This document shows, one piece after another, positions 34,401 through 45,868 of a stretch of DNA of 64,000 nt. The stretch is from Sphaerosporella brunnea (lineage: Eukaryota; Ascomycota; Pezizomycetes; Pezizales; Pyronemataceae), in NCBI GenBank assembly GCA_008704415.1, contig VXIS01000089.1, positions 1-64,000 of the forward strand, written 5' to 3'. The translations under genes and the position numbers were made by a program. Position 1 is the stretch's first letter; every line of letters begins with the position of its first letter. The notes under the pieces were generated by a model, which saw nothing but the letters and a program-made list of their open reading frames with translations, was not told the DNA's origin and did no database searches.

Positions 34401-34984
34401 ATAACCGTCGTTTGGTGCAGGAGTTGAATAACCAAAAGCAGATCCTTTGCGGCGATGCTGACATTATGCGATTTAACCAATTGAAGAAACGTAAGAAGCC
34501 TGTTAGGTTCGCGCGCTCTGCCATTCACAATTGGGGCCTATATGCCATGGAAAACATCGCGGCCAACGACATGATCATCGAGTACGTTGGAGAGATTGTT
34601 CGGCAGCAGGTTGCAGATATGAGGGAGAAGAAGTACATCAAGAGTGGAATCGGAAGCAGCTACCTATTCCGCATCGATGAGAACACCGTGATAGACGCTA
34701 CCAAGAAGGGCGGCATCGCACGCTTCATCAATCACTCCTGCACCCCCAATTGTACGGCCAAGATCATCAAGGTTGAAGGCACCAAGCGTATCGTCATCTA
34801 TGCCCTCCGGGACATTAAAGAGAGTAAGTTGAACCCCCCTCCGGCTACAATACCACCAGTGCTGACACACATTCCCACAGACGAAGAGCTTACATACGAC
34901 TATAAATTCGAGCGCGAGCTTGACAGCGACGAGCGTATACCCTGCTTGTGCGGCTCGAGCGGATGCAAAGGATTCCTGAACTAA
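31418..34984 (+). CDS. SET1: Set1 histone H3 lysine-4 methyltransferase (COMPASS catalytic subunit)
   Basis: Exons 31418..31861, 31968..34113, 34164..34823, 34881..34984 (3354 nt, 1117 aa); introns 106, 50 and 57 bp. Splices restore [22 protein letters not shown] and [15 protein letters not shown]. Domain order: disordered N-terminus; RRM-like domain about 195-275 ([20 protein letters not shown]); a polyproline run; second Set1-type RNA-binding domain about 365-440 ([20 protein letters not shown]); acidic linker; n-SET about 765-950; SET about 975-1095 with HNWGLYAME, the SAM and catalytic motif [15 protein letters not shown] and ELTYDYKFE; post-[16 protein letters not shown] with the zinc cysteines. 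It trimethylates H3K4 at active promoters, in the nucleus. All catalytic motifs are intact and length is normal for Pezizomycotina. BRN1 follows on the same strand. Confidence 0.95.
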
Positions 34985-35830
34985 TGGACTCTCTTCTTCG
35001 GCTGCGAAAAAAATATTTTCCTTCTTGCTGGGTTGGTGTCCACGGGTTGTGTGCTATTTCCGTGCGCGGCATGCATATGCTTTTACTGGCTTGGGTCTTG
35101 CAATGATTTCATATTAACTCTGTGCTCTGTGTTACTGTACTTTTGGGGTTGCTTTTTGTTTTTTCTTGTGTACTTGATGGGTCTCTTTTATCTCTTATGT
35201 TGTCACGGTGTTCTGCATCCTCGGTGCCCATGGATCTGCTTTTTATGACCGCTTCTTATTGCTCTGCGTCTTTTCTGGGGGAGAAAACGGGTTCTACTTC
35301 GTGTACTTTTTATCTCCTCCCTGCTGCCATCGACCTTCCTGCTACCCCCTCCCCCCGCCCCCCGCCCCACCCCCTAATCATCGGCCTTGGGTTTATTGTT
35401 CAACACAAATGCAATATGGGAACTGTATATTAACCGTAGCCTTTTCTTTTCTTTATTGACGAGGGTTGGATGGATCGTATACGCTACGTGTATTTAGAGC
35501 GGAAAACGGCGTGGGTTTATGTTTTTTTTTATTATCTACGTCTGTAGCTAGCTGCTAGATTGTGGGGAAGCTGTGTCGATATAGGACCTGAGGAAAGGAA
35601 TGTAGTTGTCTTGACCTGACGTAGTTACCGTTGAACAATGATTGGACGAGCAGTTTGAGTGGCATGGTTGCGTGCCAGCAAGCGCGAAACACGCTAACTT
35701 TGCTCGAACCCACCTTGTTTACATAACGTCTCGCGCGTCTTCCAACCACCATCTCCCCGCACCCCCATCGTTGACTCCCGCCCGCCGCCAACAGCAACAA
35801 AGGAACTTCCCGAATCCTGCCAACACAACC
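34985..35830. other. SET1 3' region and BRN1 promoter
   Basis: T-rich 3' flank followed by about 200 bp before the BRN1 start. The frames seen in the T-rich part are artefacts of composition. Confidence 0.5.
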
Positions 35831-38403
35831 ATGGCCCGCTCTCGAGGAGCAGCCGGCCCCTCTGCCGCGGGGGCTCTGTCCACTCCCGTGCGCACGACCA
35901 AGATCCCGCTCAATGACGACAGCGCCGAAAAAGCGAAGCGCGCCAGAGAACGCAATCTACTCCAGAGCATCCAGAAGCAGAAAATGATTGCGGCCGCATC
36001 TCCTGGCGCCGCTGCCAGGAGACAAACACTCGCCGATGGGACGTCACCGAAGACTCCGCGGAACGTTGGGACCAGTGGTGGTGGTGGCGCGGGTCCGATC
36101 GAGGCTATCACGCCCATGAAGAGGGTCCCGATTCTGGCGAATTGGGAGGAAATGATGAAGCTGGCGACTGATAATGTAGGCGGTGATGGTGCTGCTGGTG
36201 GTACTTTATTTACGGACGGAGGGCTGACGTCCGGTCACAGAAAATCAACGCGACTAATTCGTGGAACATGGCGCTGATCGATTACTTCCATGATATGAGC
36301 CTGCTCAAGGAGGGCGACGGGGTCAACTTCCAGAGAGCCAGTTGTACTCTGGATGGTTGCATCAAGGTCTACACCAGCAGAGTCGATTCTGTGGCGACAG
36401 AGACTGGAAAATTACTCTCTGGATTGGCGGATAGCGCGAACGCTTCCAAGAGGAAGGGTAGGACTGGCGAAGGCGAAGGTGAGGGTGCAGAAGGGAGTGA
36501 CGAGGAAGAGGGGGAAGGCGAGGACGGTGAAAAGAGGAGATCCAAGAAAAAGGTACATCATAGCTCCCGCACAGCAGGGAGAGCTTGGCTAATGTCAACA
36601 GGTCAACCGCTCCTCAGAGGCAACTCTAGCGAAGGAATTCAGTCAGATCCAGATCAAGAAGCTCGAGCTAGAATTCTCCGTGGACCCTTTGTTCAAGAAG
36701 GCATCCGCCGACTTCGATGAAGGTGGCGCCAAAGGTCTTCTTCTCAACCATCTATCTATCGATAGCAACGGTCGCATAGTATTCGACAGTTCCGACGACA
36801 AAGACGAGAAAAATGACGAGGAGGACGATGAGGAAGAGAACCCTCAGCAGGAGCAGGAAGTCCCAGACGAACCTGCTGAGATCATTAACAAGCTTTCTTT
36901 CCTCAAGAACAAGTTCTTTCCAGATCTTTCCAAGCTAGACAACCAGGATATTTGCCCCTCTCTCAAGGGCTGGGACCTAAACAGCTCCGAGGGAATGACT
37001 GATATCCCTTTCATCAAGGCTCTAGAAGATCGTAACGATGAGGACTTAATGGCCGATGTCGCTAGGGACGACGATCTTGCCGACCGGCCCGACCTGGGCT
37101 TTACCTTCGAAGATGGATACGGTGTAGGAGACGATGATGACATGACCATGGCATTCGGTCAGGGTGGAGAACAGTGGGCCAACGAGACCATTGCTGATGC
37201 AGCAGATCGATTGCTGAGTCCCGCTAAGCGTCTGCACCTTGGACCCGGAGACAAGGAAGGCGATGGGCAGGAAGGGAGGCTCAACGTCAACTTTGCTAGA
37301 CATGACGATATCCTCAGTTACTTCGATGAAGCTCTACAGCAGAACTGGGCCGGACCGGAGCATTGGCGCATCAGGAGAATCAAAGACAACGCGAAGCCGG
37401 CCAACGCACCTGTTCGAGTGAGGAAGGAGAAGGAGGCCTTCGAGATCAATTTCATGGACCCTGCTGCCGATCCCCCTGCTGAGGTGTTGCAAGCCCCCAG
37501 GACGGCTCATTCCATCAAGCTACCAAAGAAAGATCAGATCAGCAAGTCTAGGAACCTGCTGCCCGACGATAAACATTTCAACTCTCGCCAACTCATCCGT
37601 CTCTTCTTGAAGCCCAAATCATCTATTGTGAGGCGCAAGAACGTTGCGCTGGCTGGGGATGTAGCGGCTCGGCCCGATGAGCCACCGGAGAACCTCGATG
37701 AGGACTTCTGGGCGAAGGAGAACATGGCTGGAGAAATCCAGGCCTCGTCCACCCCGGGTCCGAAGGGTAATTACGACGCCAACTTCTTCAATGATGACAA
37801 CCTTGATCTGCCGGCCAGTTTGGGCGATGAGGATGACGATGAAGCCTTTGCGGATGCCAGGGAACACTTCTCTCCTGGTCCTGAGGGAAACCCCGCCATG
37901 GGTGGCGAAGCCATGCCGTCTCAATTCCCGCAATCTCAGGCTATCGACTTCGGTGCGAACCTAGTGACCCAGAGTCGACGTATCAGGCCGGAGTACGTTC
38001 AGTACGCCCGCGTTGCTAAGAAGGTGGATGTGCGCAAGTTGAAGGAGAACATCTGGAGCGGCCTCAAGTTTGAAGATGCGCCCGAAGCCGCGCCCAATGT
38101 TGTATGTGCCCACTTTATATTCTTTTATGGCCATCACTAACTCGTGTATAGACCCCCGACGATCCTAATCCCACTCCACCTCCTAGCTGGGAAGAGCAGC
38201 GCAAGTTCACCGAGGTCATCAACAACCTCCGTGCGGTCTACCCCCAGAAGATCATGGCCGATATCAGCACCAGTTACTGCTTTATCTGTCTGCTCCACCT
38301 TGCGAACGAGAGAGGACTCGTTGTGGAGGAGCAAGAGGGCGCTAATCTGCAGGAGCTTGTCATTCGGAAGGATCTGAACGCGCATGAGGCCGATGCATAT
38401 TAG
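35831..38403 (+). CDS. BRN1: condensin complex subunit 2, kleisin Brn1/Cnd2/CAP-H
   Basis: Exons 35831..36175, 36241..36552, 36602..38101, 38152..38403 (2409 nt, 802 aa); introns 65, 49 and 50 bp, all phase 0. The product has the Barren-family signatures: N-terminal RVPILANWEEMMKLATDN and KINATNSWNMALIDYFHDM (the helix that binds the Smc2 neck), KKLELEFSVDPLFKKASADFDEGGAKGLLLN, and the C-terminal winged-helix part (RIRPEYVQYARVAKKVDVRKLKENIW, then VINNLRAVYPQKIMADIS...CFICLLHLANE) that contacts Smc4. Acidic stretches lie at about 185-205 and 270-345. Brn1 bridges the Smc2-Smc4 heads and recruits the two HEAT subunits for mitotic chromosome compaction. A good ACCATGG context supports the start. 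Confidence 0.95.
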
Positions 38404-39204
38404 CGCAGCTACAGGTGTTTGCACGTAACGTAACGTAACGGTAATACTCTCTTCTTACGTTTTTCTTTTCTTTGTTCGTAGCGCTCAGGCGTCGGGAAGG
38501 GCTGTCATCATCTTGTGGGATTTGTTTCCTGTTTGTTTTTTGTTTTTGTTTTTCCTGCACTGCATACATCTTCTTCTTCGAGTCGGGTTGGTTCGACATT
38601 TTGTGCTTCTATAAATCATGCCGGTAGAGTGAATGTTCTGGCTTGCTCTCTTGTGAGATGAGACAGCGCGATTTTTTGACATTTAAGCATGATCATTGAT
38701 CACTACTTTGGCGCTTGAATCTTGATTGACCATCAGGTGTCCGCCCGCTAGAAGCTGACTGGATAAGTACTATGCTAAAAGGGGCCGGGGGGGGGGGGGG
38801 TATCACTCCGGCAGTCATCCGGAGTCAATGCTTCATTTAAAAAATTATACTGTATTTTTTTGAACCTGTACAGTTGGGGAGGCCTTTAGCTGGGGACATT
38901 CTTCCGGGCTTCAAAATTACCAAAAACGGAAATTAATTCTGCAATGAAGCTGCCAAGTTGCGAATTATGCGTGCCAAGGGCGCTGTTTTAATTGCCTATA
39001 TCAGTAGGTTTTGCAGGCGGACATCCTGTCTGACCCATAAAATGCTTTTCTTTGAAAATTAGCTGCTCCTCCAAAAATGCCTGGAAAAATAAAAGCTCGT
39101 TATTATTCGATAGAGAATCATCCAAAGAAGTCGAATAATAACGGGTTCTTTTCGAAAAGCCTTTTTTTGGTGCTGTTGAAAATGAGGCTCAAAACCCTCA
39201 GGTG
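38404..39204. other. intergenic
   Basis: G13 run at about 38787. At 39100-39150 a short hairpin is formed by CGTTATTATTCGA and TCGAATAATAACG. No gene seen. Confidence 0.5.
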
Positions 39205-39773
39205 TACCGTATTATCTCGGCCATAAGGCAATTTCGACGGCGCGAAACTAGTGGAAGCCGACCAGTAAGGAGGCGCCTGGAGAAAGGTGGTGGGCGAAGA
39301 AAATCTTAGCGCGTGACGTATATGGAGACGCGATGGAGACGGCTCACGCCGCAACATCGCTCTGCGACACATCCTTTAAAGAACTCCACCAAAATTTATT
39401 TCAAGTAACTGTGTGCAGTATCCCGTTGCAAAAATAGACCGCTGATCTAAAACCCAGGCTCCAGTTAACCGTGAGCGCACCGGTCCGGCAAGGTAGACAA
39501 ACCAGCACTACTTGTTCCACTGTTTTTGGCTCCAAAATGGGCAATTACTGAAGCGCAGTGTTGCTAGCTGCTGTGTGAGGTTGCTGCTGAGGCGTTGGCT
39601 GCGGCAGTCGTCGCTATGGTCTCCTTCTCGATGCTGTTTAAGGGTTTCTGTCACGCGAACTTTACTTACTAATTTTTTCTTCACCCACCACCTTTCTCCA
39701 GGCGCCTCCTTACTGGTCGGCTTCCACTAGTTTCGCGCCGTCGAAATTGCCTTATGGCCGAGATAATACGGTA
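39205..39773. mobile_element. foldback MITE, family member 3 (569 bp, ~100-bp arms)
   Basis: The left arm starts TACCGTATTATCTCGGCCAT at 39205 and continues through GACGGCGCGAAACTAGTGG to about 39305. The right arm, 39669..39773, is its inverse with about one internal mismatch and ends AATACGGTA. TA flanks both ends. The 360-bp interior holds no transposase. The right end is 170 bp upstream of the MPO1 start codon, so an arm lies in that promoter. Each arm carries GGCGCGAAA, read TTTCGCGCC on the other strand. Confidence 0.9.
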
Positions 39774-39942
39774 TGCTCTTGACGCAGTTGGCGCGATGTC
39801 CGTGCGTTCGTGTTGTGCATCGTCGTCGTTATCGGCTCGCATGTGATCCGAGATGACATGACAGCGGCACATCTCGGCAGACTATCTGCTCCCGCGCCAT
39901 CATCGCCTCGCTTCTTCTCACGACGACGACGACACCGCAACA

Positions 39943-40549
39943 ATGGTATTCCTAGATCTCGAGCAGCACCTCGTGTTTGTACGTTCCAAAATACCTTCCA
40001 TCCTCCCATCCTGGGCTGACTTTACGGGCCGATAAGTACGGCACCTACCACACGCACCCCAAAAACGTGCTAATCCACATCATCTTCGTGCCGGTGCTGA
40101 TGTTCACGCTGATGTCGATACTCGCCAACATCCCCCTCTCCACAAGCAACGTGTACCTCAACGCCTCCACGCTCCTTTCCAGCATCTACGCGGTGCTGTA
40201 CATCCTGATGGAGCCGGTAGCCGGGAGCCTTCTCGCGCCGTACGTGGTCGCGCAGAGTCTGGTGGGCACGTACTGCGTGCAGCGGTGGGACGGCGGGTTC
40301 AACCGCCTTGCTGCGGCGGTGCAGGTGATCAGCTGGATCAGCCAGTTTGTGGGGCATGGCGTGTTCGAGAGAAGGGCACCCGCGTTGCTGGATAATCTTG
40401 TGCAGGCGCTTTTTCTGGCGCCGCTGTTTGTGTGGCTCGAGGTGCTGTTTATGCTGGGATACAGGCCGGAGCTGAAGAGTAGGATGGAGGCGAAGGTGAG
40501 GGTGGCGAGGGCGAGGTTGGATGCGAAGAAGGCGGGGAAGGAGTCGTAG
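39943..40549 (+). CDS. MPO1: Mpo1-like 2-hydroxy fatty acid dioxygenase (DUF962)
   Basis: Exons 39943..39978 and 40037..40549 (549 nt, 182 aa); the 58-bp intron joins MVFLDLEQHLVF to YGTYHTHPKNVLIHIIFVP. This restores the conserved DUF962 start, in which the YGxYH and NxxIH histidines are probable iron ligands; a later His lies in SQFVGHGVFE. Hydrophobic segments follow: IIFVPVLMFTLMSILA, LLSSIYAVLYILMEP, LFLAPLFVWLEVLFML. In yeast Mpo1 is an ER-membrane Fe(II) dioxygenase that shortens 2-hydroxy fatty acids by one carbon during phytosphingosine breakdown. The C-terminus is a basic helix. The gene lies directly downstream of a foldback element that supplies part of its upstream region. Confidence 0.9.
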
Positions 40550-41333
40550 GCAGGTAGGCAGGGGTTTTTATGAGATGTTGCTTTTTGATTGTATTACGAT
40601 ACGCCGCAGCTGGCTGTGGGATTGAAATAGAATTTTTTCTTTTTTTATTTCCGCTCCTTTTTTTGTTCGTGGAGTGCCTGAGATCTGATATATTGATGAC
40701 ATGACATGCTTCCCGCCGCTTTGCATACCCGCTGTCACGTTTGTGCCTTTTTTTGCCTTCAGGCATCCAGTCTTATGAAATGGAAGGCTGGATGAGAGCG
40801 ACTGGCCATGGGTTGAATGATATGGTGTTTATGCGAGTCCGTGTATTCAAGCAAGCGGTATGCTTTGAGTATGTAAGTGGACAGAGGATCCTCATTAATT
40901 TGACGGAATCGTGTTGGGAGGTGCCAATCTTGAAGAGAGAGCGGGGATTTATAACTGCCCAATGATCTATTACATAGCTAGACCACCCTCTGCCCTACCC
41001 TCTTTGAGGGGCAACTCTCCCATGTAGCCCGCTCTCCGCCGCACTCCTGGCACCCTCTCTTCCTGTTATTTTGGCTGAAGCAGAATTCTGACGGCGTTGA
41101 TACCATGTCACGAGGACTGGGGTTTAGTTGATGGCGTTTGCAACGAAGGGTCAGGCAGAGATAGAGGGCGAGATACTCCTCTTCCATATCCACGCAAGCT
41201 TGACTGCATTGTCAACCTTGAGGATAATGCGAGTGAAAAAAAGCAAAGTCCGCTGGCAACACAAAACGAACTCACGCTCATCGACCGCGTTTTTGATCCT
41301 AAAAATGTGAGCAGCCACTCCTCCGGCTTGACC
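40550..41333. other. gene-free stretch
   Basis: No protein-like frame or repeat recognised between the MPO1 3' end and the first hAT-like end. Confidence 0.45.
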
Positions 41334-41445
41334 TAGTGTTGCACACGAGCCGAGCCGGCTCGAAATATAATTGTTCAAGCTCGAGCTGGCTCGAACAAAA
41401 GTAGTTCAGGCTCGAGCTGAGCTCGAGCTTTGTGATAGAATTTTG
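41333..41445 (+). repeat. hAT-like terminal sequence, copy 1
   Basis: Starts CTAGTGTTGCACACGAGCCG and runs into repeated CTCGAGCT/GGCTCGA motifs. The same start recurs in the same orientation at 43218. YAGTGTTGCA followed by short subterminal repeats is typical of hAT transposon ends. The matching opposite end is not seen, so this is probably a solo or decayed end. Confidence 0.4.
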
Positions 41446-43217
41446 ATACTCCGCTTCCGGGTGCAGCGACGAACCCCACCTCAAGTCAACGGGTTTGCAG
41501 CAGGGAATACAGTGTCAACAGTCGCAATCTGGAATTGGACGTAATGGTGGTATCATGATCAGTCGGAAGCGATGTTGTAGCATGCTTTTGTTGTTGGACA
41601 AAGGAACTGAAGTCGAGTATCGTTCTGTATCCTTTGGCAACTCAGTGATGTCTCTTGCGTGCATCATCGTGTGATTTTAGGTTCCGTAGAGCCATGCATA
41701 TGAAGCTGAAGTCGCAAGACGACTGATCTCGGCGGGCCACGGTCGACCAAGAGGATCAGCGAGGTATGTAAGTACTAGAGCCCGTGTTCTGTGAGCACAA
41801 TCAGTGTTCAGCATTCTGCAAACAGATGAGAAGATAGCAGGATAAGCCCCCAATGTAAGCCGAATGATCAAGAAGTCATCCATCCTGATACCTGGAGTTT
41901 CCGTAGCACTGATGTTGTGGTTACGTTGGACGCAGCGGTCAAAAGAGATTTCGCCTTTAGTTTGTTCAAGCGTGCATGGCCTTTGTGCAATAGGCTGGCC
42001 CATAACGCATGCGCAAACAATGCTTGTGGACCAGGGGGGCAAATGTGCATTGTTTGAGTCAATGCATAAAGGGAAAAAGCAATCCGTTGGCACAATGGCC
42101 AGGGGCCATGTGCTCCCAACAGAAAGCCGCTCGTGGACTTCACCACACATCACTCGCTCTACATATACATAGAAAATCGCACTACAAATTCTCCTTTAGA
42201 CAGTTTGACAGTCGTAATTAAGCATCATCGCTCAAGATGTTGAGAATATTTGTTTGCTTTCAAACGCTCGCGTAGTAACATAATAATTTGCCTTGAGGAT
42301 AGTACAGGCACGCTGGAAACGACCGCAGAGTCAACACGCAAAATCGCAAACCTGACTTCGTATACTTTATTAGGCAGACAATTTTAATTCTCAGTTCCTT
42401 CTTCCCCTCTTTTTTTCCACTTCTTGTGCATCAAACACTTCTTTTAGTACTATGTTGGTACTATACATACATAACCCATATAAGGCCCGTCATTAAATTA
42501 TTCAACAGGTGGGCATGAAAAAAAATGAAAAAAACAAGATGAGGATGAGGCTGAGGTCAGCTTAAAAAATTTAAGGATTGAACTACAGGTGCCCCCTCTA
42601 GTTCCTGCTGCTCCGCCTCTCATCACGCCGTTCAGACTCCTGCCTTCGTGCCGTCCAAACCAGATTACGGTACCACTTTCATACATCACAGTTCCCCCCA
42701 GGGATCGTACATCCAGGATAGGCAAAACAGGGTGCTCTGGGCATGCCGCTGAAGCCAACATAATACTTCTTTGGGAGCCCGTTATACGTTACATATATGG
42801 GAAGTGAACCCTCCACTCTACTCTATCACCTCTAAAGGACGTCGACACCCCAGGGGCCTCCTTTGGCCAGCGTTTGGGGTGAGTGCATTTCCATGATTCC
42901 AGGGGACTGGGACGCAAGAATGAGGAGCTGGAGTTTCACACACGTGTATATCAATATATAAGAGAAGTTGATTACACCTTGCACGTCTCAAGACTGGGTT
43001 CCCATCCTACGACCTCTTCAACTTGCATGGGTTCAGCGCAGAGATACAGCACTATCGACGATGCTCTTTGTGATGGAGCCCGTATGCAAGAGCGACATAA
43101 AGAGACGGCGGAACCGTGGACTAAGATCAAGGAGGACTAAGTACATACATACTTTATATGTATGTTGCAGACGTCAAGGACCTCTATTCGATGATGGGCG
43201 GTCTATATGAGGTCAAG
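41446..43217. other. repeat-rich region without recognised genes
   Basis: Several frames of 70-158 codons occur (such as 41677..42153 minus) but none has recognisable motifs or splice support. This may be the decayed interior of a transposon bounded by the two hAT-like ends, though these are in the same orientation. Confidence 0.35.
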
Positions 43218-43290
43218 CTAGTGTTGCACACGAGCCGGCTCGACACGAGCCGGACAGGTGGCTCGAGCCCGGCTCGAGCCTGCTACATGA
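43218..43290 (+). repeat. hAT-like terminal sequence, copy 2
   Basis: Starts CTAGTGTTGCACACGAGCCG, identical over its first 20 bases to 41333, then GGCTCGACACGAGCCGG and GGCTCGAGCCCGGCTCGAGCC. It lies about 100 bp outside the stop codon of the minus-strand remnant at 43387. Confidence 0.4.
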
Positions 43291-43386
43291 AATGACGCTG
43301 TTGCGACGCCGCGGGAGTTTGGTAGGTATGCACAATTATGGAACGTGGTAACTGGAATTTTCTATGTTCTCTCCTATCAGTCCGAT

Positions 43387-43700
43387 AGATCCGTCAAATC
43401 AGAACCTGAGTCTAGAGCAACGTCCGCGGCCGAGTCCGTGCCCTCTTCCTGATCATGATCGCTGTTTGCCACATCCATGGTGGTAGTGTATGAAGAGTCG
43501 TACGGACCCCAACGCTTGTTGCAGTGGCAGCAGCGGACTAGTTCACTATGTTTATTCGAGACTCTCCCTGTCCGTCGATGGATGCGCTTGTTGTAGGTTT
43601 TGAGGGTGTTGGGGGAGAGGGAGCGGTGCGTGTGGAGGGGCGTTCGGGTAGGATAGGGGAAGGTAAGTTGATTGGAAGGAAGGGTCGAGGACCCGAGGTT
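43387..43700 (-). pseudogene. remnant ORF with CCHC-like motif and acidic tail
   Basis: On the minus strand an open frame ends at 43387 with NTLKTYNKRIHRRTGRVSNK, HSELVRCCHCNKRWGPYDS and an acidic Asp/Ser-rich tail. A second frame of the same strand, upstream, carries QCDECGWVDKPRVLDPSFQS. The two cysteine motifs in different frames suggest a frameshifted zinc-binding protein or transposase C-terminus. No start codon or complete gene can be built; a minisatellite interrupts the upstream side. Confidence 0.3.
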
Positions 43701-43754
43701 TATCTACCCAGCCGCACTCATCGCATTGTAGGTGTCGGTTGTTTCCATTTCTGG

Positions 43755-43940
43755 TCGGAGGCGGTCTTGCTCAGGCTTCGCCGCCGGTCTTACTCAGGCT
43801 TCGCCGCTGGTCTTGCTTTCGCCGGTGGTCTTGCTCAAGCTCCGCCGCCGGTCTAGCTCAAGCTCCGCCGCCGGTCTGGCTCAAGCTCCGCCGCCGGTTT
43901 GGCTCAAGCTCCGCCGCCGGTCTGGCTCAAGCTCCTGCCG
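43755..43940. repeat. 23-bp minisatellite
   Basis: About seven to eight units of TCTGGCTCAAGCTCCGCCGC(CGG) type, period 23 bp in the regular part. The first three copies are more diverged (GCTCAGGCTTCGCCGCCGG). The period is not a multiple of three, so frames rotate, which argues against coding. Confidence 0.85.
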
Positions 43941-45168
43941 GAGGATCAGGCCCGCCGGCCTCCGCACTCATCTTAAGTAGCTGTGTTTTCGGCCGTTCTG
44001 CTTGCTCCGTAGTTAGTTCCTTCTTTCGGTCAAAATCATCCAACAGTAGAGATGTACATAGGTACGAGTGACGGGTGTCGGAGGGTGGTTGGTATGGCAA
44101 CAACATTTGCTGTTGGAAAGGTGTGTACGGAGCAGGTACAGTGGACCAATATCCTGCATCATCTGCGCACGACTGAACCATTGTTAGTATAAAATCAAAT
44201 GGAAGCACAGATTGTTGAAAACGTACACCTGAGGGTAAGCATTCTACATCTGGCCCCAGATCGCAGCCTCATCCAATCTTCCATCTTGATCCGTTGTTTC
44301 CAGAGCTAACGGCGACTCTATTTTTTTTCAGTCGGTTTCTGATTGAGAGCTCGACCTTCGTTTTGCTCAGGGAGCCTGCCGAAAATCTAGCTGGCTCAAA
44401 ATGTCCGAGACACTGTCCATTTATCGAAATGTTGTGTACATCATGTGACACCTTTTTCCCTAGAAAAAGGAGGGAAAAATCACTGACGTTGAACGTCAAT
44501 GTTCTTGGTTGTGGTATCCCCGCACTTCAACGTGCCCCGAAAGGGTATTCTTGGAGCAACCAGTCTGCACACTCCATTCACCGCCGAGAAGTGACAGTGC
44601 AGTGCTGAACCTCAGAAGCTTCGAAGAATCGCCGTCGTTCTGTACTTGTTCCAAATAGGTGCAGACGTGTCAGGTGGTTCTATCAGAACCTATGGACCAG
44701 ACCGGGCAGGTATGGACGAACCGAGAATCCAGGCTCCAAGCTGGATGCAAGTGGTGGTTGTTGACGTTGTTTGCTAGGAAAGGTGGGACTGATTGACTCA
44801 CTGCGCATCACTCGATCAACGGTGACTGGAGTGTTAGGAGTTGCAAAGAAGGCAAAAAAGAAGCTGGATTGACAAAAGCCGCCTTAAAGACGAACTCTAG
44901 CGGTTGGCGGTGGTGGACGAAAGGATCTTGCCACAAGATATTTCGATCGAGGAATGCAAGGACTGCGCACTTATTTCACCAGACGTTCCTGCGCAAACGT
45001 CACGTCTAGAAATGCCGTTAAAGCCTCCAGGTTTGGGTGAAAGGTCTTTTCTGACCGGAGAACTAGGCAGAGGTGTCGCTGGTGGTAGTTGTGATGGGGA
45101 GTAACGTGAACTTTGCGTGATAGGGGAGCTCTATCAGACACGGCAAAGGCGGGGGGAAGCTCACCGAG
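43941..45168. other. gene-free stretch
   Basis: Only short frames without known motifs. No repeat family recognised. Confidence 0.4.
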
Positions 45169-45526
45169 TACCGTATTCTTCCGGTACGATGAGAATTGCC
45201 GGCGCCGAAGTCAATCTTTTCTAAGTAGCAAACGTACTATGTATGGAAACATGACACCGCCGGCGAATCTTGATTGATAGCCAAGAGGGGCGGGCACTGG
45301 AGACGTCGCGGTACGACGGAGACACAAGGCGGCCGTGAGAATTAGAGTTGAGTACATAGGTGTCCTCAACCATACCGCGCCCAGCCATTGTCGCCTCCTT
45401 AGATAGTGTTGTCGCCGTCACATAAGATTCGCCGGCGGTGTCATGTTTCCATACATAGTACATTTGCTACTTTGAAAAGATTGACTTCGGCGCCGGCAAT
45501 TCTCATCGTACCGGAAGAATACGGTA
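45169..45526. mobile_element. foldback MITE, family member 4 (358 bp, ~104-bp arms)
   Basis: The left arm starts TACCGTATTCTTCCGGTACG and runs through TTGCCGGCGCCGAAGTCAAT and ACACCGCCGGCGAATCTT to about 45272. The right arm (about 45423-45526) is its inverse with two or three mismatches. TA flanks. The block GCCGGCGCCGAAGTCAATCT is shared with member 1 (GCTGGCGCGAAAGTCAATCT) although the neighbouring arm sequence differs. No coding capacity. Confidence 0.9.
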
Positions 45527-45868
45527 TGAGTCGATTAGACCGCTCAAACCAAACTCGGAGTATCGGATCGGAATCGGTGCTCTAGACTTCGGTAACTCGA
45601 GCCTTCGGCACAAGAAGGGTGTGACTTCGGCCCGTTCGAATCAGGCCAGCTTTTGAACGCCTCGGACCGGGCCGCGGCGACCAGGACCTGCCCGGGATGC
45701 TTGTGCCGCTTCAGCTTCCGAAAGCATTAGACATGCAATACGTGGTACAATGGATAAAGGTACATTCCACTCAATATTTGTGCACCCACACGTGGGCATG
45801 CGGCCTTTCCTTCATTAATGAGTCACGAAGGTTTTCCCTCACCCCGAAATAGTGGTATGTAGTTGCAT
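45527..45868. other. spacer between two foldback elements
   Basis: GC-rich sequence without gene or repeat recognised. Confidence 0.4.

Noticed and set aside
41677..42153. 158-codon minus-strand frame
   Set aside because: No motif, no codon bias and no splice partner; in a repeat-rich region.
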